Origin: Pedobacter soli
GTDB taxonomy: Bacteria > Bacteroidota > Bacteroidia > Sphingobacteriales > Sphingobacteriaceae
Direction of reading: 5' to 3'
DNA: 64,000 nucleotides
Assembly (NCBI RefSeq): GCF_900101435.1
Contig: NZ_FMZH01000012.1
Location: 62,001-126,000 of the forward strand
Position numbers and translations under genes: made by a program. Below the pieces are notes generated by a model. That model made no database searches and had not been told where the DNA came from. It saw only the letters and a list, made by a program, of their open reading frames with translations. Numbering within the stretch: position 1 is the stretch's first letter; each line of letters opens with the position of its first letter. Shown in pieces: positions 16,647-27,035 of this stretch.

Positions 16647-18536
16647 TTACTGGATTTTGTCAAGGGCGGGCACATTGTTTTCGTAACCACTATATCCCTT
16701 ATTCTGATTGATACGACCTTCGGTATTGAAACGCTGTGCAGCTGCCGGAACCGGCCAAAGTACATGGTAAGGCGATATTTTAAAGTTTACACCTAATACA
16801 GTTGGTACTTTGTTTCGGTAAAAATCATTTTTTTCAATAATCCTGTCGTAAAAGAAATTATTATCAGAAAAAGATGCAAGGCTATAGGTTTTGCCATTGT
16901 ATGCAGGTTTTCCGGTAGTGGCAAAAATATAAGCGATACGGGTAAGCTCGGTTTTGCGGGGCTCTTCGTAAAACAATTCCCGGGCTCTTTCATCCAGGAT
17001 AGTGCCAATGTTAACGGCCGATGCATCAGTTAACAAGGCTGCATTTGCCCTCGAGCGTACCTGATTTAAATCGGCCATGGCTAGGGCTAAATTACCTTTC
17101 CAATAATAGGCCTCGGCGCGGAGCAAATAGGTTTCAGCCAGGCGAAAAATATACCAGTCGGTGTTGGTTCCTCTTGGTGGTGACCAGTATTTATCAACAG
17201 CAAGCGCGTTGGTAGAGTTGATAAAGGTTTTGTAGTGTGGCCAGCCGAAGAAATGGCGAATGGTATCCAAACCTTTATTCAAAAACATATTATTTACGTT
17301 GGCTGGCGATACATCAACCAGTGGTTTTCCGTACAATGCCCTTTCGGCAACGTTGCTGGCTGTTTTAATGGCAGGATTGTTATATACCAAATCGGTCATA
17401 TTCATCCACATACCCGGGGCGTGGCGGTAATCGGTATTATCCGTCCAGATGTTTTTGGTACTATAGGCTGTACCACGGTAACGCCCAATCCCCCTGCCAT
17501 ACATTAAGGTTAAAGGAATTTCGACATTTACCCCGTCAACAATGGCCTGTGTACTCCCTGATGGAGTTCTTAAATTGGCAAAATGCCAGGCTGGCACGCA
17601 GTTACGCATAACCTGCGATCCTAAATCTGTTGCACCAGCCAGTGTTTCGCGGTCGATGGTTAAAAACAGGGCTTCGCGGTTGGCCGCAATGGCTTTATTG
17701 TCCATCCGGTGTAAATCCCAGACTACATTTTTGCTTGCATCGCCAGCTGTACTGCCAAAACGGTTACGCATTAAACTGTAAGTACCGCCATTAATTACAT
17801 TGTTTGCTGAGGTAATTGCGGCATCAAAATCGCCCAGCGCTAAATTAACTTTGGTAAGCAAATGGCTGCAGGCACCTTTGGTTACCTCGCCACGGTCTAC
17901 ATTATCTTTTACCCATTTTTCGGCGAACAACAAATCTTCCTGCATCTTTTTCAGGATTACTTCCCGTTTGGTAGAATAATAATCGAGCTTGGGTGTAGTA
18001 ATATCTTTTAAATTCAAAGGCACATCGCCAAACTGGTGCACCAGGCGGTAATAGTAATAAGCGCGATAAAAATACGCTGCTCCTAAAATGGCATTTCTTT
18101 CGGCCTCATCTTTAAAAGTTACATTATCGATGTAAGTAATAATAGTATTTGCCATGCGCACTCCCCTGAAACCTTCTGTCCAGTAAAAACCTATCCGGTT
18201 AAAATCCGGATTATCCAGATTGGCATCGGGTGTTACGCGGGTATCCATATCCTGCGCCTGGGTGGTTTTATCGGTTGTACCATCTACAGCAACCTCCGAA
18301 AATATAGACTCGGTTACAATGGGAGCCATATCGCCGGTAAATTCTCTTCTTACGTTAGCGCCAATACCGGCAAGTGCAGCTTTCATGGCAGCCACGCTGG
18401 TTAAAGCAGTTTGTGGTTCCAGCTGCGAAAGTAATTCAGAATCTAAATCCGATTTTTTACATCCATTTACAGTTAGCAGCATGGCAAAAGCTACAAATGG
18501 AATTATTTTTTTATATATGCTATTCATGTGCTTCAT
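16647..18536 (-). CDS. SusD/RagB-family nutrient-binding lipoprotein
   Basis: The 629-residue protein has a lipoprotein signal peptide (TVNGC, Cys26). The helical TPR-type SusD N-terminal domain is about 70-250 (AYFYRAYYYYRLVHQFGDVPL is the typical motif), and the C-terminal RagB/SusD domain is about 330-629 with the signature LAETYLLRAEAYYWKGNLALAMADLNQVRSRA. It is the surface ligand-capturing lid of the SusC porin encoded 2 bp upstream. At 629 residues it is longer than SusD (about 550). A start three codons later (18527) is equally possible. The substrate is unknown; the neighbouring PL14-like gene suggests a uronate-containing glycan. Confidence 0.93.
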   Translation of the reverse strand: MKHMNSIYKKIIPFVAFAMLLTVNGCKKSDLDSELLSQLEPQTALTSVAAMKAALAGIGANVRREFTGDMAPIVTESIFSEVAVDGTTDKTTQAQDMDTRVTPDANLDNPDFNRIGFYWTEGFRGVRMANTIITYIDNVTFKDEAERNAILGAAYFYRAYYYYRLVHQFGDVPLNLKDITTPKLDYYSTKREVILKKMQEDLLFAEKWVKDNVDRGEVTKGACSHLLTKVNLALGDFDAAITSANNVINGGTYSLMRNRFGSTAGDASKNVVWDLHRMDNKAIAANREALFLTIDRETLAGATDLGSQVMRNCVPAWHFANLRTPSGSTQAIVDGVNVEIPLTLMYGRGIGRYRGTAYSTKNIWTDNTDYRHAPGMWMNMTDLVYNNPAIKTASNVAERALYGKPLVDVSPANVNNMFLNKGLDTIRHFFGWPHYKTFINSTNALAVDKYWSPPRGTNTDWYIFRLAETYLLRAEAYYWKGNLALAMADLNQVRSRANAALLTDASAVNIGTILDERARELFYEEPRKTELTRIAYIFATTGKPAYNGKTYSLASFSDNNFFYDRIIEKNDFYRNKVPTVLGVNFKISPYHVLWPVPAAAQRFNTEGRINQNKGYSGYENNVPALDKIQ

Positions 18537-18538
18537 TT

Positions 18539-21500
18539 TTAAAAGGTAACATTCAATCCGAAGGTGTACACCCTCGGCGTTGGAACAGGATTTCCGTTAT
18601 TATCAGCCGTTTGAGGGTCCCATTGATTCCAATTTGGGGCATACACCCCCACATTGCTAACATTGGCATAAATTTTTGCACTTTGCACTTTCAGTTTGCT
18701 GAGCAAATCTTTGGGTATGCTATAAGCCAGTGCAATTGTATTAAGCCTGATGTAAGAACTTTTGCGGTAAGCATTAAAAGTTACCCCGCTAAGACCTGAG
18801 TTTAAACGTGCGTAATCATTGATAGGGTTAGCTGGCGTCCAATATGGAATAATGTATGAGCTGGAACGGCCAAACCCCACACTTCCGGGTTGGTTTTTGG
18901 CATAAATATCGCTCCTTTGCTGCCCCCAGCTCGATACAAGCTGAAATGAAAAATCGAAATTTTTAAAGATATTAAAATCGTTGCGCATCGACCAGTTAAA
19001 ACGTGGACTGCGGTACCCTATAAATTGTTTATCCAGATCGTTATAGACATAATTTCCATCCACATCCTCGAGTTTAAAATCGCCGGGTTTGATTCCTTTA
19101 TTAAACTTATTGGCTTCAGCAACTTCATTCTCCTGCCATACCCCTAAAATTTTATACTCCCAGATCACATCGATGTCTTTACCAATAAACCATCCGTTTC
19201 CGGGATCATCGTTCGGGGTTGCCAAAGCCACAATCTTGTTGCGGTTAAGTGAAAAGTTTACAGAAGTATTCCAGGTAATGTTACCTTCGGTAATGTTGCG
19301 GCTATTTATACCGAGCTCAATACCTTTATTGTTTACACGCCCCAGATTGGCAATTACATTGGTGTAACCAGATGCAGAAGACAATGATTGACCAATTAGC
19401 AGATCAGAAGTTTTTTTATCATAAAGCTCTAACGAACCATTGATCCGATTGTTTAAAAAACCAAAATCCAAGCCCAGGTTTAATGATTTTGTTTTCTCCC
19501 ACTCCAGGTTCGGGTTACCCAGGCGTGAGCTGTTTACCACAGTATTTACCTCACCCGGCGTGCCACTGCTGTTAACCGATTGATATTTGCCACCGCTTAG
19601 GGTTTGAATAGAAACATAAGGATCGATTACGTTATTCGCATCTCTGATTTCGCGATTTCCGTTAATACCATAAGATAAGCGGAGTTTCAAAAAGTCGAGC
19701 CATTTTACTTCTTTCAAAAAGCTTTCCTCGCTCAGTGTCCAGGCCAGGGCAGCTGCAGGGAAGTTGGCACGTTTTTTTGATGCACCAAAAGCCGAATAAC
19801 CATCACGACGAACAGAGCCGGTAAAGGCATAGCGACCTTTATACGAATAATTTAATCTCGCCAGCAAGGCATCCCCTGTGTACACTTTATCGTCGCTGCT
19901 TACAGTTGGTTTATTACCGCTTTGCAGGTTATGGAATCCCAAAACATCCGTCGGTGCAAAACCTTCGTTACCAGCAATAGTATACCAGGTCGAATATTTT
20001 TCGCCGTTTACCAGTAATGTCACATCTACGTTGTGATCTTTGGCAAAGGTTTTATTCCACTTAATCAGGTTATCCAGTTGCCAGTTGTAGCGGGTTTCCT
20101 GGGCGCGTTGCGCCGAACCTCCGGGAATGGTTACGTTCGGATTTTTAGACGATTGATGGTTAAAAGTACGGTACTGATCCAAACCCGGGCTAAAGTTAAC
20201 CTGATAACTGATACCAAATGGCAATTGTAATTTGGCATAAAGGCTTCCGAATAAGGTGCTTTGTTTCTGCAACCTCGAATTGTAGGTTTGATCGAGGAAA
20301 GGGTTCCTGGCATTTAATCCGTTATCATCTGTTGGAATTCTGCGTAAAGAACCATCAGCATTATAAAAATCACCATAAGGAGATAAATCAGGCAGTTGGG
20401 AAAACTGAGCTTCAATAGCACCTTCATCGCGATCAGCAAATTGCATATTCATGCCCAGGGTTAAAAATTTAGCCGCTTTCCCCTCCAAATTAAGCCGGGT
20501 ACGAAAAGTACTGAAACCACCACCGGCAATAATGCTTTCGTTTTTCAGATAGCCTAAAGACATGTAGTAGTTTATTTCTTCCTTTCTGCCGCTAAGGCTC
20601 AAAGTATGGTCCTGACGCTTGCCGGTAACCAAAAGCATATCATACCAATCGATGGTTTTGCCAGCCAGGTAATTGGCTTTCTCATTGGCCAGTAGCCCTA
20701 AACGGCTTAACCACAAATCGGTTGGATTGGTAGTCGTTTGTCCGTTTAACCATTGGGTAAGGGTTACTCCCTCTGGTAAATTATTAGGATCATTGTAAAT
20801 ATAGGCCGGATTTACGCTACCACTGCGCTGTACATCCGCACGCCAGTTTAAAAAGCCAGGTCCATCGTACACCGGCTGATCTTTAGCCAGCGTTGCCATA
20901 CCGAAATTGGTATTCACCGTAATGGTAGGTGAACCACTTTTGCCTTTTTTGGTGGTAATGGCTACCACACCAGTAGCCGCTTTTGCACCGTAAACAGCAA
21001 GGGAACTGGCATCCTTTAACACATCTACTGATTCGATATCGTTTGGATTAATGTCTGACAATTGACCAATAAAAATAACACCATCTAAAACAATTAAAGG
21101 CGTTGTAGTACCGGTAAGGGTGGTTTTTCCACGCACCAGTAAATCACCCCCGCCCTTTGCACTGTTGTTAAAACCAACACTTAAGCCGGGAATATTCCCC
21201 CTGAGGATGTCGGTAACACTGTTGGGATTCTCGTTTTCCAATTGAGTAGCTTTAATACTAGAAACTGCTCCGGTTACATCCTTTTTCTGTGCGGTACCAT
21301 AACCTATTACCACCACATCGGTTAGCCCCTGTGTGGCATCTTCGAGGGTAATGTTGATCGTTGTACGTCCATTTACCTGAATTTCTTGTGTGGTAAATCC
21401 CACAAAAGTGAATACCAGAGTTTGGTTACCCTCCGGAGCTTTAATGCTATATTTACCTGCCCCATTGGTAAGCGTACCTACCTGCGTATTTTTAATCCGC

Positions 21501-21676
21501 ACGTTAACGCCGGGCAAGGTTAAGCCTTTATTATCTTTAACAATGCCTGTTATGGTGGTCTGGGCAAAGGCGCTATAGCTTCCACATAGCAAAAGCAGCC
21601 AGATGGCTAAAATTTTTGCTGTACACAGGCGCCTGAGGTACAGTAGCACTGCGCTTTTGTTGTAAATTTTACTCAT
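18539..21676 (-). CDS. SusC/RagA-family TonB-linked outer-membrane receptor
   Basis: The 1045-residue protein starts with a long signal peptide (hydrophobic core ILAIWLLLLCGSYSAFA). A carboxypeptidase-regulatory-like domain follows (40-115), then the TonB-box/linker DVVVIGYGTAQKKDVTGAVSS (about 119-139), the plug with PLIVLDGVIF and VYGAKAATGVVAITTKKG, and the barrel ending YTFGLNVTF. It forms a complex with the SusD lipoprotein encoded 2 bp downstream. The leader (21677-22000) holds no gene. The operon lies directly downstream of another SusCD operon but is separated from it by a terminator. Confidence 0.95.
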   Translation of the reverse strand: MSKIYNKSAVLLYLRRLCTAKILAIWLLLLCGSYSAFAQTTITGIVKDNKGLTLPGVNVRIKNTQVGTLTNGAGKYSIKAPEGNQTLVFTFVGFTTQEIQVNGRTTINITLEDATQGLTDVVVIGYGTAQKKDVTGAVSSIKATQLENENPNSVTDILRGNIPGLSVGFNNSAKGGGDLLVRGKTTLTGTTTPLIVLDGVIFIGQLSDINPNDIESVDVLKDASSLAVYGAKAATGVVAITTKKGKSGSPTITVNTNFGMATLAKDQPVYDGPGFLNWRADVQRSGSVNPAYIYNDPNNLPEGVTLTQWLNGQTTTNPTDLWLSRLGLLANEKANYLAGKTIDWYDMLLVTGKRQDHTLSLSGRKEEINYYMSLGYLKNESIIAGGGFSTFRTRLNLEGKAAKFLTLGMNMQFADRDEGAIEAQFSQLPDLSPYGDFYNADGSLRRIPTDDNGLNARNPFLDQTYNSRLQKQSTLFGSLYAKLQLPFGISYQVNFSPGLDQYRTFNHQSSKNPNVTIPGGSAQRAQETRYNWQLDNLIKWNKTFAKDHNVDVTLLVNGEKYSTWYTIAGNEGFAPTDVLGFHNLQSGNKPTVSSDDKVYTGDALLARLNYSYKGRYAFTGSVRRDGYSAFGASKKRANFPAAALAWTLSEESFLKEVKWLDFLKLRLSYGINGNREIRDANNVIDPYVSIQTLSGGKYQSVNSSGTPGEVNTVVNSSRLGNPNLEWEKTKSLNLGLDFGFLNNRINGSLELYDKKTSDLLIGQSLSSASGYTNVIANLGRVNNKGIELGINSRNITEGNITWNTSVNFSLNRNKIVALATPNDDPGNGWFIGKDIDVIWEYKILGVWQENEVAEANKFNKGIKPGDFKLEDVDGNYVYNDLDKQFIGYRSPRFNWSMRNDFNIFKNFDFSFQLVSSWGQQRSDIYAKNQPGSVGFGRSSSYIIPYWTPANPINDYARLNSGLSGVTFNAYRKSSYIRLNTIALAYSIPKDLLSKLKVQSAKIYANVSNVGVYAPNWNQWDPQTADNNGNPVPTPRVYTFGLNVTF

Positions 21677-22081
21677 AAGTTTATTTTAGTTAATTGATAT
21701 TAGGAATGATTAGCTTAGTTGAGAAAACCGGTTAGAAATGACAGGCCTTAACCAGAAGCAACGATTGATTAGCCCATAAAGGCACGAAACTTAGCGAATT
21801 AGTGTAGATCATCTGGTTAGACTTATTTCATTACTAATATAAAATGCCGGAAGAGCTGAAATAAAAAGCGAAAACCCGAATAAGCTTAAAATAGGCCTAA
21901 ATTTCCATTTCCAACGATGTAATAAATTTTGTAAAAACCTAAACCAGGAGAAATAAGCCACGGAAACACAGCGTACACGGAGGTATTGGTTTAAACCAGT
22001 TGCTTAATGAGTAGAGAACAAAAATAGTTCCTGTAGATTTAACTGATCGACGCAGGTATTGGGTATCATAATTACGGCATA

Positions 22082-22120
22082 GATTGCTTCCCTGAAGAAA
22101 AATCGGGTTCGCAATGACGG
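22082..22120. repeat. Interspersed palindrome-type repeat remnant
   Basis: On the minus strand it starts CGTCATTGCG and ends GAAGCAATCT around a partly complementary centre (CCCGATTTTTCTTCAGGG). It is the same general class as the arms at 8541-8634. Confidence 0.6.
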
Positions 22121-22194
22121 ATTAAAAAAAATTAAATTCCGTAAATGCAGTGTTTCCGTGGCAAACATTAAGATTAATTTACTCATTGGGAAGC

Positions 22195-22226
22195 AAAAAA
22201 GGGCGCCCAAAAAAATTTGGGACACC
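22195..22226 (-). terminator. Rho-independent terminator of a SusCD operon
   Basis: The minus strand reads GGGTGTCCCAAA, a short T loop, TTTGGGCGCCC and then six T. It lies 26 bp past the SusD stop at 22253. Confidence 0.8.
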
Positions 22227-22252
22227 CTCATCTAACAAACCAAAGTATTTTG

Positions 22253-23809
22253 TTAATAACCCGTATTTTGTGTAAGGTTCGGGTTATTTCTGATTTCGGA
22301 AGTTGGGATTGGAAAAAGCAGGTTTTTTGTCTGCAAAGGCTGGTTTACACTCTTATTCACATGCCCAACAAAATTATCAAAGCCATTGGTGCTTTCGTTG
22401 TAAACTTTGCGCAGACGAAGCATATCAAACCAAAGAATGCCTTCATAACACAGTTCGTGCCAGCGTTCTCTCCAAACGGCTTCTTCAAAAGTAGTTTGGT
22501 TTAAACCCGCAAGGTCGCCTAATTGTGCTCTTTTTCTGATGGCATTTAATGCAGTGTAAGCTGCTGTATTGGGCGCACCATCAGCCCTGTTTTGGGCCTC
22601 TGCATAAATTAACAGTGTTTCTGCATAACGAATTTGCGGAATGTTAAGATCGCTACGGCTGGTGCCTTCTGTACCCAAAGTACCATTGGCTACAATATCG
22701 AAGTGTTTAAAAATATAAGGCTTGCCACGGTTAATTAGCGGCATTTTAAAACCATCGGTATAGTAATCGGTAAAGAAATAACCTTCCCTGTTTTTGGCGC
22801 GTAAATCGCCGGCCTCGTATGAGGTATAAAACTCACCGGTAGGTATAGCTGTGCCAATTCCATCAATTTTAGAAACCAATGGCTGGTGTAGTGGCAAATA
22901 AGACGATTGCAGGGGATTACCTGCGCCAGCTGCATCGTTGTACTGAACACCGAACAAATGCTCCAGCTTATTGTCGTTTTTGGCATCGTGTAGGGCAGCA
23001 TAAGTTGGAAACAAGCCCAGCGTAGTTGGGTTAGCAGTTGAATAATCGATTACTTCTTTGGCTTTATCGGCAGCTAATTTATAATAAGCGGTTCCTTTAT
23101 TGAGCGGTTGCCCTGCCATGGTGAGGTACACTTTGGCGAGTTCGGTTTTAATGGCAGCGGTTGATACACGCCCCGTAGCATCCATGTATGGCAATCCTGC
23201 GGCCTCGGCTAAAACCAAATCATCAACAATTTGCTTGTAAACCTGTTCCTGCGATGTTCTGGAAGGGGCAAAATTGGGATCGCTGGAACTGGTTATGGGC
23301 TTAAGGATTAAGGGTACATCGCCCCACAAACGTACCAGATAAAAATAAGCCCAGGCCCTAACAAAAGCAGCTTCGCCTAATATCCGTTTTTTCTGCGCGT
23401 TATCCATCGGGTTAATCCCCGGCACTTTATCCAGCACCAGGTTGGCCTGTGCAATTACCTTGTAAAAACCACTCCAGTTTTGATTAACATGTAGGTTGGT
23501 ACCATCGTAAATTAACGAATAAAGGTTATTTAAATCCGAATTCTGTGCCGTTTCGGTCGATTGGATGCCTGTTGGCGCATCCAGCATCTGCCAGTTACTA
23601 GAGTAAATACCTGCTCCATTACCAATAAACCTAAGCTCTGAATAAACAGCCGCTATACCTGCTTCAGCATGCTCGGGTAGGTTATAAAAGCTAGTGGGCG
23701 AAAGATTGGTGGGGTCGGTCTCATCCAAAAATTTCTTACAGCCCACAGTACCTGCCAACACTCCACCCAGTAACAAAAGGGCGGCAATGTTTTTTATATT
23801 TAATTTCAT
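22253..23809 (-). CDS. SusD/RagB-family nutrient-binding lipoprotein
   Basis: The 518-residue protein has a lipoprotein signal peptide with Cys24 (AGTVGC). The typical mature start KKFLDETDPTNLSPTSFYN follows, then the helical domain with AFVRAWAYFYLVRLWGDVPLI (about 148-168), and the C-terminal domain with RYAETLLIYAEAQNRADG and RWHELCYEGILWFDMLRLRKV. Length and motifs match SusD of glycan loci. It pairs with the SusC gene that ends 25 bp upstream. The substrate cannot be read from sequence. Confidence 0.95.
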   Translation of the reverse strand: MKLNIKNIAALLLLGGVLAGTVGCKKFLDETDPTNLSPTSFYNLPEHAEAGIAAVYSELRFIGNGAGIYSSNWQMLDAPTGIQSTETAQNSDLNNLYSLIYDGTNLHVNQNWSGFYKVIAQANLVLDKVPGINPMDNAQKKRILGEAAFVRAWAYFYLVRLWGDVPLILKPITSSSDPNFAPSRTSQEQVYKQIVDDLVLAEAAGLPYMDATGRVSTAAIKTELAKVYLTMAGQPLNKGTAYYKLAADKAKEVIDYSTANPTTLGLFPTYAALHDAKNDNKLEHLFGVQYNDAAGAGNPLQSSYLPLHQPLVSKIDGIGTAIPTGEFYTSYEAGDLRAKNREGYFFTDYYTDGFKMPLINRGKPYIFKHFDIVANGTLGTEGTSRSDLNIPQIRYAETLLIYAEAQNRADGAPNTAAYTALNAIRKRAQLGDLAGLNQTTFEEAVWRERWHELCYEGILWFDMLRLRKVYNESTNGFDNFVGHVNKSVNQPLQTKNLLFPIPTSEIRNNPNLTQNTGY

Positions 23810-23834
23810 TTTGATTCCTTTCTTTAATTAATGT

Positions 23835-26800
23835 TTATAATCCAATGTTTAAGCCCACGGTAAAAGTGGTTGGCTTTGGATAATCGAAAAATGTTTGCCC
23901 TTGTGCAAAGGCATTGCCATAAGTGGTTACCTCAGGGTCGTTACCGGTATACTTGGTAGCCAGGAAGAAATTCTGCACCGAAGTGTATACGCGGAGCTTG
24001 CTTAAACGCAATTTTTCTACCAGCGATTTGTTAAAAGTATAGCCCAGCAACAGGTTTTTACCCCGGATAAATGAACCATCTTCTACCCAGTGGGTATCTA
24101 CGTTGGTTACATAACCCGCAGCCTGATCTCTGATAGCGGCAACAGGGGTATCCTGGTTTTGAGGTGTCCAGGCATTTAATACACTGGCAAAACTATTGGC
24201 TTGTACCTGTCTGTCTTCGCCCGAGTGATGCGTCATATTCAGCACATCGTTACCGTACGAGTATTGCAGCTCGACAATCAGATCTAAGTTTTTATAGCGG
24301 AATGAGTTCGAAAATGAACCCCAGCCCTTAGGTGCTCCGTTTCCAATAATCTGACGGTCGGCATCGGTAATGGCATGGTCGCCGTTTACATCGAGGTATT
24401 TAATATCACCCGGAAGCAAGGTTTTACCTCCGCGGTAACTTACATATTTAGCAGCCTCACCTCTTTCCGCTTCGCTCCAGGTACCTAAACGTACCAGCCC
24501 CCAGAATGAACCAACCGGCTCGCCAACCCTGATAATACCCGTTTGATTGGTAAAGTTAGGGTTACCTACGCCAAAAATATCATCGGGTGTCGCCAGAGCA
24601 AGTACTTTATTCCGGTTTAAAGAAATGTTGAAACTTGTTTTCCAGGTAAAGTTATCGGTTTGGATATTCACCGTATTAATGCCCAGATCTAAACCTTTGT
24701 TTTGCATCGAACCCACATTTTTCCTGATTACGGCATAACCTGTAGTGCGTGGAACCGGGGCATCGAGTAGCATATCGGTTGTTTTACGGTAATAAATATC
24801 GGCTTCTAAATTAATGCGGTTGTTAAATAAGCCTAATTCTAAACCTGCATCATATTGCGCGGTTTTTTCCCAAACCAAATCAGGGTTGGCCAACCGGCCG
24901 ATGCCAATACCGGTTACGCGGGTATCGTTAATAATACCGAAGTTATTCACCAAAGTAGCTAACGACTGATATGCAGGAAGCTCAGAGTTACCGCTTAAAC
25001 CATAACTGGTTCTGAATTTTAAATTGGAGATGGTTTTATTGCCTTTTAAAAATTCTTCATCCGAAATTTTCCAGGCCAGCGCCGCCGAAGGGAAAAAGGC
25101 AAATTTGTGGTTCTCGCCGAATTTCGATGAACCATCTACCCTACCCGTAATCGTTAATAGGTATTTATCTTTAAAGGCATAATTAATCCTTCCGAAATAA
25201 GAGTTAAAAGCCGAACGGTTTCTGCTCGAACCAACAGAAATAGATTTACTGCCCGAGCCCAGATTATTGTCGCCGTAAAAGTCGGTTACAAAATTTTCGG
25301 CATGACTGGTGTTACTGAAAAAACTTGTTGCCTGCCACGAAATACCCAATAAAGCATTAATAGCATGCGATTCGGCAAAACGCTTGTTATAAGTTAAATA
25401 ATTCTCTAGCGACCAGAAAGTTTCGCGGTCATCGGTAATGTTGGCGGTTCCGTTTTGTCCGTCGGAGATACCATACAGTTGCTTGGCATTGTACTCGTTG
25501 GTATTTCTGGTAACAATATTGGCGCCTAACTGGGTACGAAACTCCAGGTCTTTGCTAAAACTGATTGAAGAATAAATGCTTCCGAGGGCGGTTTGGGTAA
25601 TTAAACCATATTTCCTGTCCGTTAGGATATGTACGGGGTTGGAACCACCTTCAGCCCAGGGGATCAGTTTATTATCGCCCCATTTTCCGTCAGGCAGTTT
25701 CACAGGTAGGAAAGGAAAGGCTTCAGTAATCATTCGCACCGAGTTTAAGCCACCTGTGCCTTGATCTATAATGTTTTCGTCCTGGTTGTTGTAGCTTAAG
25801 TTACCACCTACTTTTAACCAGGGCTTAATTTTGCTATCGAAATTAAACCTGCCCGAATAGCGTTTTAAATAAGAGTTTAGTAAAAGTCCCTGATCATCGC
25901 GATAGCCTGCGAAAACGCCATAGGTATTGTTTTCGTTGCCACCTGTAAAACCCAGCTGGTGGTTTTGCGACAGTTTATTTTGAGTTGATTCTTTTAACCA
26001 GTCGGTATTGTACAGTGGATTTCCATTGCTATCGAAAAACTGTGGCAAGGCAATCCTTGCAGCTTTTGGCACAGGTGTAGAGGCATAGTTTCCTGCTGCC
26101 CAACCTACCGGATCGTACACTTTAATATTTTCGTAGGCCAGATCCTGCACTTTAACATATTCAAAGGCATCGAGCATTTCTACATGGTGGGCAGCAAGTG
26201 TATTGATGCCAAATTCTGCATCGTAGGTAACGCGTTGCGCATTGGCGGTACCTTTTTTAGTTGTAATTAAAATTACACCATTGGCACCACGCGCCCCATA
26301 TATGGCTGTCGATGAAGCATCTTTCAACACCTCTACCGAAGCAATATCGCTGGGGTTGATGTAATCGATGGCATTACTGTTTTGCGTTTGCGACCCCACT
26401 GGAAGTGCTACCCCATCAACCACATACAAGGGGTTATTACTGGTATTGATGGAACTGAATCCCCTGATTTTAATGCTGGTTTGCCCACCTGGACGGCCCG
26501 AGTTGGTGTTTACCTGCACCCCGGAAATCCTTCCTGCCAGGGCCTGGTTTAAAGATGAAGCCGGACGCTCCTGTAATTCAGTGGCTTTTACTACCCCTAC
26601 AGATCCTGTTAAATCTGTTTTTTTAACAGTACCGTATCCAATTACCACTACCTCATCGAGCTTGTTATCGGAAGCTGCTCCAAGTTTAATGGTGATGTTA
26701 TTATCAGCACCAACTGTTACATCTTTGTTTTCGTAGCCAACGTAAGAGATACGCAATACGTCGCCAGGGTTTGCATCGATGCTGAACTTGCCCGCTTCGT

Positions 26801-27035
26801 TGGTAACTGAGGCTTTGCCCGATGTGATGTTTTTAACCCCAGCCCCAGGTATGGGCAGGTTCTTTTCGTCGAGCACTGTACCGGTAATTACCTTACGGTT
26901 TTGTACCTCTGCCAATGGTATTTTACTGATGGAAAGTTTGATGGGTTTCTCAGCATCCCGATGCCTGGAGAAGGCAGGGCCATTGAGCAAAAAAAGCACA
27001 GAAAGCCCTGTAATCTTTAGTAGATTGATTTTCAT
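23835..27035 (-). CDS. SusC/RagA-family TonB-linked outer-membrane receptor
   Basis: The 1066-residue protein has an N-terminal signal (to about residue 22). A short segment follows (RDAEKPIKLSISKIPLAEVQ, 25-44) that looks like a shortened STN-type stretch. Then come the carboxypeptidase-regulatory-like domain (50-125), the linker DEVVVIGYGTVKKTDLTGSVG, the plug with PLYVVDGVALP and IYGARGANGVILITTKKG, and a barrel ending TTFTVGLNIGL. It is the import channel for the adjacent SusD. The 725-bp upstream region contains a 20-bp inverted repeat that could be its operator. Confidence 0.95.
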   Translation of the reverse strand: MKINLLKITGLSVLFLLNGPAFSRHRDAEKPIKLSISKIPLAEVQNRKVITGTVLDEKNLPIPGAGVKNITSGKASVTNEAGKFSIDANPGDVLRISYVGYENKDVTVGADNNITIKLGAASDNKLDEVVVIGYGTVKKTDLTGSVGVVKATELQERPASSLNQALAGRISGVQVNTNSGRPGGQTSIKIRGFSSINTSNNPLYVVDGVALPVGSQTQNSNAIDYINPSDIASVEVLKDASSTAIYGARGANGVILITTKKGTANAQRVTYDAEFGINTLAAHHVEMLDAFEYVKVQDLAYENIKVYDPVGWAAGNYASTPVPKAARIALPQFFDSNGNPLYNTDWLKESTQNKLSQNHQLGFTGGNENNTYGVFAGYRDDQGLLLNSYLKRYSGRFNFDSKIKPWLKVGGNLSYNNQDENIIDQGTGGLNSVRMITEAFPFLPVKLPDGKWGDNKLIPWAEGGSNPVHILTDRKYGLITQTALGSIYSSISFSKDLEFRTQLGANIVTRNTNEYNAKQLYGISDGQNGTANITDDRETFWSLENYLTYNKRFAESHAINALLGISWQATSFFSNTSHAENFVTDFYGDNNLGSGSKSISVGSSRNRSAFNSYFGRINYAFKDKYLLTITGRVDGSSKFGENHKFAFFPSAALAWKISDEEFLKGNKTISNLKFRTSYGLSGNSELPAYQSLATLVNNFGIINDTRVTGIGIGRLANPDLVWEKTAQYDAGLELGLFNNRINLEADIYYRKTTDMLLDAPVPRTTGYAVIRKNVGSMQNKGLDLGINTVNIQTDNFTWKTSFNISLNRNKVLALATPDDIFGVGNPNFTNQTGIIRVGEPVGSFWGLVRLGTWSEAERGEAAKYVSYRGGKTLLPGDIKYLDVNGDHAITDADRQIIGNGAPKGWGSFSNSFRYKNLDLIVELQYSYGNDVLNMTHHSGEDRQVQANSFASVLNAWTPQNQDTPVAAIRDQAAGYVTNVDTHWVEDGSFIRGKNLLLGYTFNKSLVEKLRLSKLRVYTSVQNFFLATKYTGNDPEVTTYGNAFAQGQTFFDYPKPTTFTVGLNIGL

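Larger units (their letters stand above)
21677..22252. other. Intergenic region between two SusCD operons
   Basis: This 576-bp gap holds the leader of the left SusC gene and the terminator of the right operon (22195-22226). It also has repeat remnants: a CCACGGAAACACAG word at 21958 with an inverted GTGTTTCCGTGGC at 22150-22162, and a segment from AGATTGCTTC to CGCAATGACG (22082-22120) typical of Sphingobacteriaceae interspersed repeats. The 8-bp palindrome AACCGGTT (21726-21733) and one ATCTGGTT (21811-21818) lie near the SusC start. The open frame at 22004-22231 has no coding features. Confidence 0.65.

Noticed and set aside
18374..18799. 141-codon plus-strand frame spanning the SusD-SusC junction
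   Set aside because: It covers the start of SusD and the end of SusC on the other strand, both clearly real.
22004..22231. 75-codon minus-strand frame in the gap between SusCD operons
   Set aside because: It runs across a terminator and a repeat remnant and has no recognisable features.
26368..26736. 122-codon plus-strand frame opposite SusC
   Set aside because: Shadow of the plug domain, which is strongly conserved on the minus strand.
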